Source: Haplosporangium gracile
Taxonomy: Eukaryota > Mortierellomycota > Mortierellomycetes > Mortierellales > Mortierellaceae
Assembly (NCBI GenBank): GCA_015499985.1
Contig: JAAAUF010000688.1
Span: forward strand, 1-22,492
Direction of reading: 5' to 3'
Length of the DNA: 22,492 nt
Shown: positions 17,497 through 22,492 of the stretch, piece by piece
Numbering within the stretch: the first letter of the stretch is position 1
Layout: the number at the start of each line of letters is the position of its first letter
Translations under genes and position numbers: made by a program
Notes under the pieces: generated by a model
Seen by the model: the letters and a program-made list of their open reading frames with translations, nothing else
Told to the model about the DNA's origin: nothing
Database searches by the model: none

Positions 17497-19368
17497 TTAA
17501 ACGAGGACCAACTCCAGGGTCCATGTCCGTCTAGCCCAGAGGCGAATAGGTAGTTTGTGTTCATCCTGATCCAGCTCCACCTCAACGCCGTCCCACCAAC
17601 ATTTCCTCTATTGCCAACAAAAAACAACAGGAGCAACGCAATAAAAAAAGCGTTAGTAGACAAGCTAGTTGACCTTTTCCATTTGACGAAAGATAAGATC
17701 CAAATAATTAGTTTGATCGACCTGCCCAAAATGTCGACGGTGAGGTTTTGATGACGAAGAAAGTTAACTACATCCTCTGCTCCTTTCCGTTTTTCAGCTC
17801 TTTTGTTTACAGAAGGGACTGAAGGTGTTTGGTGCATTGACAAAGAAAACTGCAGGACAAAGAGAAGAGACGAGGAAAACGAAAAAAATATGGAGAACCG
17901 GGATTCAAAAAGAGTGAAATGAGAAAATATATGCAAGACTGTGGGGAGAGGCGAATGATATGCAGCAAGGCCATATAATCGAGCAACAGCACCAAGGGCT
18001 CAACGTAACGACGATGTATGCGTGACTTTCACATTTGTTCATATTTTGATATGTAGGACTTGTTCAGGCATTCGCTGCTGTTACTTTTCCTGAGGATAAA
18101 CACACGGCAAGTTTCGTTCAGCTTCCTCTCAGCGCACTTGTTTGAGTTGAGCAAATCGTCTGTAGGGTGGGTGTCTTTTCTGCCCCTGGAAAGATTAGCC
18201 CCCTCATAATGACAGTGCAAAAAACCAGCTGAACACAGTTATTGTAACCAAATTTAGCTGTCTGTCGACCCATTGGTACTCTTACTGTATATATGAACAT
18301 GCTGTCGTGCTGTGTCGTGCCGTTCAGTGTTCAGTGTCGGTGTCCTGATGGCTATGTGCCGACAAGCCATACGGTTGTCCAGTCGTGTGGTTTAGTCCAC
18401 ACACTCCATTTGTACTCCTGAAAACATAAATATCTCGCTTGATATGGAGCAAAAAAAAGAGGAGTATGGAGCAGAGTTGATGTGTGTTTGTGGTTGTGTT
18501 TATGTGTGTGACGTACCGCTGGCTTTCTCCAGAAGAGGAGCAACTTTTGGGCGGTGGCCATCTGGTTGCCACTTCCTGTGGTCTTGAGCATGACGAGGGC
18601 GATACTGACGATGGACGTCTTTTTGGGCTCGATGTCGCGGTAGCCCCACTCATCGTCGCGGGAGAAGCCAGAGACGCAGAGCATGTCGATGAGGTGCTGT
18701 TCGGCGACATTGTTCTCCTTGTTGATGTTGCGCTGCAAGGCGGTAAAGATCTTGCGCTGGTCCAAGAGGTAGGTTCCACACTGAGTCTTGACATTGACCT
18801 TGGAGGGGTCAGCATGGACGGGTCCTGTGGCGGGGGCGTCGTCCTTGGTGAGGAAACCGGTCTTGGGGGGGATGACGGCAAAGTAGTCGAGCTCCTCGCG
18901 GAGGACGATAATGGCCTGCTTGTTGAGCAAAGGGTTCTGGGCGGCGAGGTTATGCTGGTTACTGTTGTGGAGGTGGGGATTGGGGTTGGCCAGTCTCTGG
19001 GCCTCTCCGGCCATCTGGGCCTCGTGGTAGAAATCGAGGACATAGTCCATGCAGGCGGGATCAAAGTCGACAAAGATGATTTGGTCGTCGAGGGAAATGG
19101 ATTCCTCCGAGTTGCTGTCGTCATCGTCGTCGTAGGGGTCGGAGTGACCACGGCCGAGGATGAGGCCATTGGGGAACATGACGATGAGGATTGATTCAGG
19201 GAGGGAGACGAGGACCTCACGGTCGATCTCGAAGCGGGTGCCGCGGAGGTCAAGGAGGAGCTTTGAGGGGAAAGCGGTCTGGCCAGAGGGGGAGTCAGGC
19301 CCAGGGGAGTACTGGGCGACCTGGGTGATGGGCGACTCTGAGACCTGGGTGATGGGCGAGTTTGACAT
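17497..19368 (-). CDS. WHI2: Whi2-like BTB/POZ (KCTD-type) protein, two exons
   Basis: Exon 1 is 19368-18517 (284 codons) and exon 2 is 17607-17497 (36 codons plus TAA); both junctions are phase 0 and give 320 residues. The N-terminus repeats SPITQV twice. A BTB/T1-like domain starts about residue 36 (LLLDLRGTRFEIDREVLVSL, PESILIVMFPNG), then FVDFDPACMDYVLDFYHEAQ and QAIIVLREELDYFAVIPP. After the splice comes RKCWWDGVEVELD...IRLWARRTWTLELVLV, the characteristic C-terminus. In budding yeast Whi2 works with Psr1/Psr2 phosphatases in stress response and in lowering TORC1 activity when amino acids are short. The donor is GTACGT and the acceptor AATAG|AGG; the 909-bp intron is far longer than others here. 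The ATG was chosen because upstream sequence is a CT-rich leader. Confidence 0.88.
17608..18516 (-). other. 909-bp intron of the Whi2-like gene
   Basis: GTACGT donor and TTGGCAATAG acceptor. Introns elsewhere in this window are 106-422 bp. It contains a coding-looking patch at about 17715-17790 (minus: VVNFLRHQNLTVDIL) that could be a cassette exon, but direct joining of exons 1 and 2 already gives the expected protein. Otherwise no content was recognised. Confidence 0.7.
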
Positions 19369-19760
19369 TTGCAGGGATGATGACTGTTGTATTGTAAAGA
19401 GGGAAGAGGGGTGGATGACAAGAGTAAGAAGAATAAGAAGGAATAGATGAAACAAGCAAGGAAGGGGAGTGAAGACTGAGTATGAGTATGAATATGAATA
19501 TGAGAATGAGAACAGGAACAAAAGAAGAAGCGAAGAAAGAGGAAGAGAAAGAAAGAGGAAGGAGGAAGGAAGAAAGAGATTGAACATGAAAGCTTTACCT
19601 CGGTCGTACTCTCTCTCTGGGCAGGCAAGGATGGATGGCCGTCTGGTCTCCCTCTCTCAAGAGCTATTTTAATGAAATTACTCTGCGTGCTCTCATTCGC
19701 TCTCCTGTGCGAGTGCTTCTTTGTGAACAAGACATTGCAATTAGAGGTAACCATCACTAA
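19369..19760 (-). promoter_or_regulatory. CT-rich leader/promoter of the Whi2-like gene
   Basis: On the sense (minus) strand this is pyrimidine-rich, with a TATGAG/TATGAA hexamer microsatellite at 19479-19510 (plus-strand reading). It has the same style as the other leaders in the window. Assignment by position. Confidence 0.45.
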
Positions 19761-20289
19761 AGGACCATTTTATTCGTACACAATTTTATTTTACTAGTAA
19801 ACAGCCCAAGGGAGACATTGATAGTAAAAGGGGGCTACATACCAAACTCTTCCAAGAGCCATCCACCAGTCGCAGTCCGGTCCACAACCTAGCTCTGCGC
19901 AACAATCGCCGTTGCTCCTCACAGCTTCAATGGAAGATAACATAAAACTAGATATGAATGAAGGAGACTCTTCCCATTCTCTCCATCAATGACAACTTCG
20001 TCCTTCCCAGCAAACTGTCCAACAATTGCTCATCGGCCGCTTATGGGTCCATGGACGCTCCAGGGCAGCGTTCATCCTCGTGTGTGGCTAGCGACGCACC
20101 ACATGGGCAAAAACCATCTCGGGTGATGTATCCGTGTCCTTGACCCCAGGCACCTCGGGGGCCGGTGTACTTTGAGGTCGTGTTCTTGACAGAAATGCCT
20201 TGCGTCAGCTCCCATGCGATTGTCGCGGAGCACCGAGGCCTCCAGATCAGCTCCCAGGCCTGCGCCTCCATCCAGGCGACCATGCACTT
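19761..20289. other. Gap upstream of the LINE, no gene recognised
   Basis: About 530 bp. Part (20041-20283) has a minus-strand open frame with scattered Cys/His (FCPCGASLATHEDERC) that faintly recalls the zinc knuckle after LINE RNase H domains, but it is too short to call. No apurinic-type endonuclease signature was found on the plus strand, so the LINE to the right appears 5'-truncated near 20290. Confidence 0.4.
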
Positions 20290-22492
20290 GAGGAATTTCT
20301 ATATGCAAATAAGGCATGCAATTAGAGAAAATGCTTGGCACAGCAAACTTGTGTTGACCAAGGAATTCGACAGATGGCAAAACTCGCTAAGCTTAGTCGG
20401 TAGAGCAACGGACAGGAAACTGGACGGCAACCCGGATAACGCAATCATCACCCGTATACAAGCGTTCAACGATCTCGACCAGATGGACAAGTATAACCTC
20501 GATCTGATAACGACCATGGCCAAGGTCAAGTGGAATGAGGAAGGCGAGCGGCCGGCGCCTTTTTTTACCAAGTCTCAAGGCAGGGAGAGAGAAAAAGGCG
20601 ATCGAGGCTCTGAAGGATGCGAGTGGAGCCAGCACAAGCAATCTAGATCGAATGGCTGAGATTGTGCGAGCCTTTTACACCACCCTCTACAAGTCCCACC
20701 CAACAGACAGGAGTACACAGGACGACTTGCTGGATTGTGTGACCAAGACAGTCCCACGAGACTTTTGTGCAAGGATGGATCAAAACCTCACTCACTCTGG
20801 AAGATTATGGAACCGATCGACTCGATGGTCGACAGATCTTCGCCAGGCTCAGACGGATTGCCGTACGAGTTTTACAAGGCGCTCAAGAATGATGTGGCCC
20901 CCATCCTGCTCGAACTCTTCAACTCTAGCGACAGCGACTCGGGCTCGCTCGCCGAGTCGCACCACCTTGCCCTCACCATATTGATCTTCAAGAACAAGGG
21001 CGACAAGGACCAGATGAAGAACTACCGACCAATCTCGCTGACTCAAACCGATTATAAGATCTTTACCAAAGCACTGACCAACAGGCTCAACACGGTCGCT
21101 GGATTTGTGATTGGGGACTGGCAGACAGGATTTATTCCAGGCCGCCAGTGCCACGACATTATCATGATGCTGGAGCTGCTGACCAAGCATGTGGTGGATG
21201 GTGGCAAAGGTGAGGCAATGTTGCTTTCGCTGGATCAGGAAATAGCGTACGACCGAGTCGAGTGGACATATCTGCATCGGGTGCTGGAGAAGTTTGGGTT
21301 TGGGCGCAGGGTTAGAAACTGGATCCGATGCTGCTATACCGACCTGAGTGCCAGACATGTGACGAACGGCCGCCAGACCGCTCCCTACATGGTTGAGCGT
21401 GGTCTGCGGCAGGGCGATCCACTCGTACCGATTTTATTTAACCTTGTGCTCGAGTCTTTTCTGCTGTGGTACATCCGGCATATCCATGGTGTTCGAACAG
21501 CAACAGGACCGTTCAGGGTGGGCGAATTTGTAGACGACACGATTCTTGGACTGCGATCAGGCGACGAGGATGCGACGCTGGGGGCGATCAGCCTACACGA
21601 GCGAGCATCAGGAGCCAAGATTAATGCGGACAAGACCGAAATGATTCCTCTGACTCCAGGAGCGACGGAGGCATTTGTGCTTCCTGATTTTGAGTGGCTG
21701 GCCTTTGGCCAGGCCTTCAGACATCTTGGAGTGATGATCCAGCCAGCAGGACGCGACATGGACCCGATCGAGAAGGAGATTCTGAAGGACTTGGACAAGA
21801 CGGTGAATGCATGGAATACCCGGCGACTTTCCTTTTCAGGGCGAGTGGTTGTGGCCAACACCTACTTTCTCTCCAAGCTGTGGCATGTTGCTCCGTTTTA
21901 TGAGTTTTCGGCGAATTTTTTCAAGGAAATAGACAAGCGCACAAAGCAGCTACTGTGGGACAAGAGGACGGCGCGGATCTCACTGGACTGGTTCCGTCGA
22001 CCTCGACACCTGGGCGGCTGGAATCTGATCAATGCAAAGACGCAGTGTCTGGCGCTGAAGGCAAAGTGGCTGGCACGATGGAGGAACGAGAAACCGCGAT
22101 GGAAAAAATTGTTTGAGCACATGGCCCAGCAGACCTTTCAACAGGACTCGAAAGCAGAAACGGTCGAATTTTTGCAGACTCCATCAGCGACACAAGCCAA
22201 CAAAATCGACATTGACAACGAGACGCCGATCATCCGGATGGCAACGCAGGCCTATGCCGAGCTGGATGTGAAGAGCGAGGTGATCACGACAGACGGAGTA
22301 GCAGAGGACACGATCGTCTATGCGGGCAAAACTCCAGTTGCGGAGTTTGCGGTCAAGAAGGCACGGCGGCATATTGACAAGAAGGCACTTGCCAAGCGAC
22401 TGAGACGAGCGACTCCAAAGTCCATCTACCTCCAACCCCCGATTTTCAAGCACCTGCGCCTCAAGGACATTGTTGTCGATGCAGCAGGAGTG
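20290..22492 (+). mobile_element. LINE-type non-LTR retrotransposon ORF with reverse transcriptase, 5'-truncated and frameshifted, runs off the edge
   Basis: LINE reverse transcriptases copy element RNA at a nicked target site. Segment 1 (to about 20560) reads LDQMDKYNLDLITTMAKVKW, NEEGERPAP, typical of the pre-RT linker. A T-run at 20560-20567 shifts to segment 2 (GREKKAIEALKDAS, EIVRAFYTTLYKSHP). Near 20800 it shifts again to segment 3 (SSPGSDGLPYEFYKALKND), which then stays open for over 550 codons to the edge. Motifs: ILIFKNKGD, MKNYRPISLT (RT 1), FIPGRQ (RT 2), LSLDQEIAYDRV (motif A, Asp codon 21233-21235), GLRQGDPL (motif B), FVDDT (motif C, Asp codons 21533-21538) and LSFSGRVVVANTY. 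Both catalytic regions look intact. No endonuclease domain is seen upstream and the 3' end lies beyond the window. Confidence 0.9.

Noticed and set aside
17163..17936. 257-codon minus-strand open frame
   Set aside because: Covers Whi2 exon 2 and intron in the wrong frame; exon 2 read in its own frame gives the conserved C-terminus.
18484..19194. 236-codon plus-strand open frame
   Set aside because: Antisense to exon 1 of the Whi2-like gene, which has clear BTB motifs on the minus strand.
18324..19757. 477-codon minus-strand open frame in another frame over Whi2
   Set aside because: Pro/Ser/Thr-rich shadow frame; the overlapping frame holds the recognisable BTB domain and correct splice.
20041..20283. 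Minus-strand open frame with FCPCG...H...C, possible zinc knuckle of a second LINE
   Set aside because: Only about 80 codons, no flanking RNase H or RT sequence, pattern too weak.

Overview
This window looks like nuclear DNA of an early-diverging fungus, most likely Mucoromycota/Mortierellomycota (Mortierella-like). That is an inference from three things. The genes have short spliceosomal introns with GTAAGT-type donors. Two proteins are of fungal type (a four-RRM Mrn1/Nrd1 protein and a Whi2-like BTB protein). A CotH spore-coat-like pseudogene is present. No bacterial-style operons, rRNA, tRNA or CRISPR arrays were found.

Layout. 1-896 (+): the 3' part of galactose-1-phosphate uridylyltransferase, two exons. 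1870-4224 (-): a complete Rab5/Ypt5 small GTPase that I resolved into nine exons encoding 215 residues; two of its introns are GC-AG and two exons are only 25 and 28 nt. 4563-5225 (-): an unrecognised 220-residue protein. 6191-8074 (+): the Mrn1/Nrd1 RNA-binding protein, behind a roughly 0.9 kb pyrimidine-rich leader.

8486 to about 14640 is a transposon graveyard. On the minus strand, 8486 to about 11017 holds a decayed, intron-bearing gene with the signatures of Fanzor, the eukaryotic relative of the TnpB RNA-guided nucleases: a DPx motif, a CxxC ribbon and a terminal GRDANAAYNI motif. Its N-terminal side abuts a broken Ty3/gypsy integrase tail with chromodomain (11018-11701, +). This is followed by T-rich LTR-like DNA, a decayed Q-rich coiled-coil ORF, a roughly 450-bp element with about 95-bp inverted termini, and a roughly 79-bp tandem duplication.

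14998-16885 (+) is a CotH pseudogene with many disruptions. 17497-19368 (-) is an intact two-exon Whi2-like BTB gene with a 909-bp intron. About 20290 to the window end (+) is a LINE-type non-LTR retrotransposon. Its reverse transcriptase frame is open to the edge, but the region before it is frameshifted and no endonuclease domain is visible.

The host genes are ordinary housekeeping and regulatory genes with no obvious shared pathway: galactose metabolism, endosome traffic, mRNA regulation and stress/nutrient signalling. The interest lies in the mobile-element block, above all the Fanzor-like gene, and in the unusual intron structure of the Rab5 gene.
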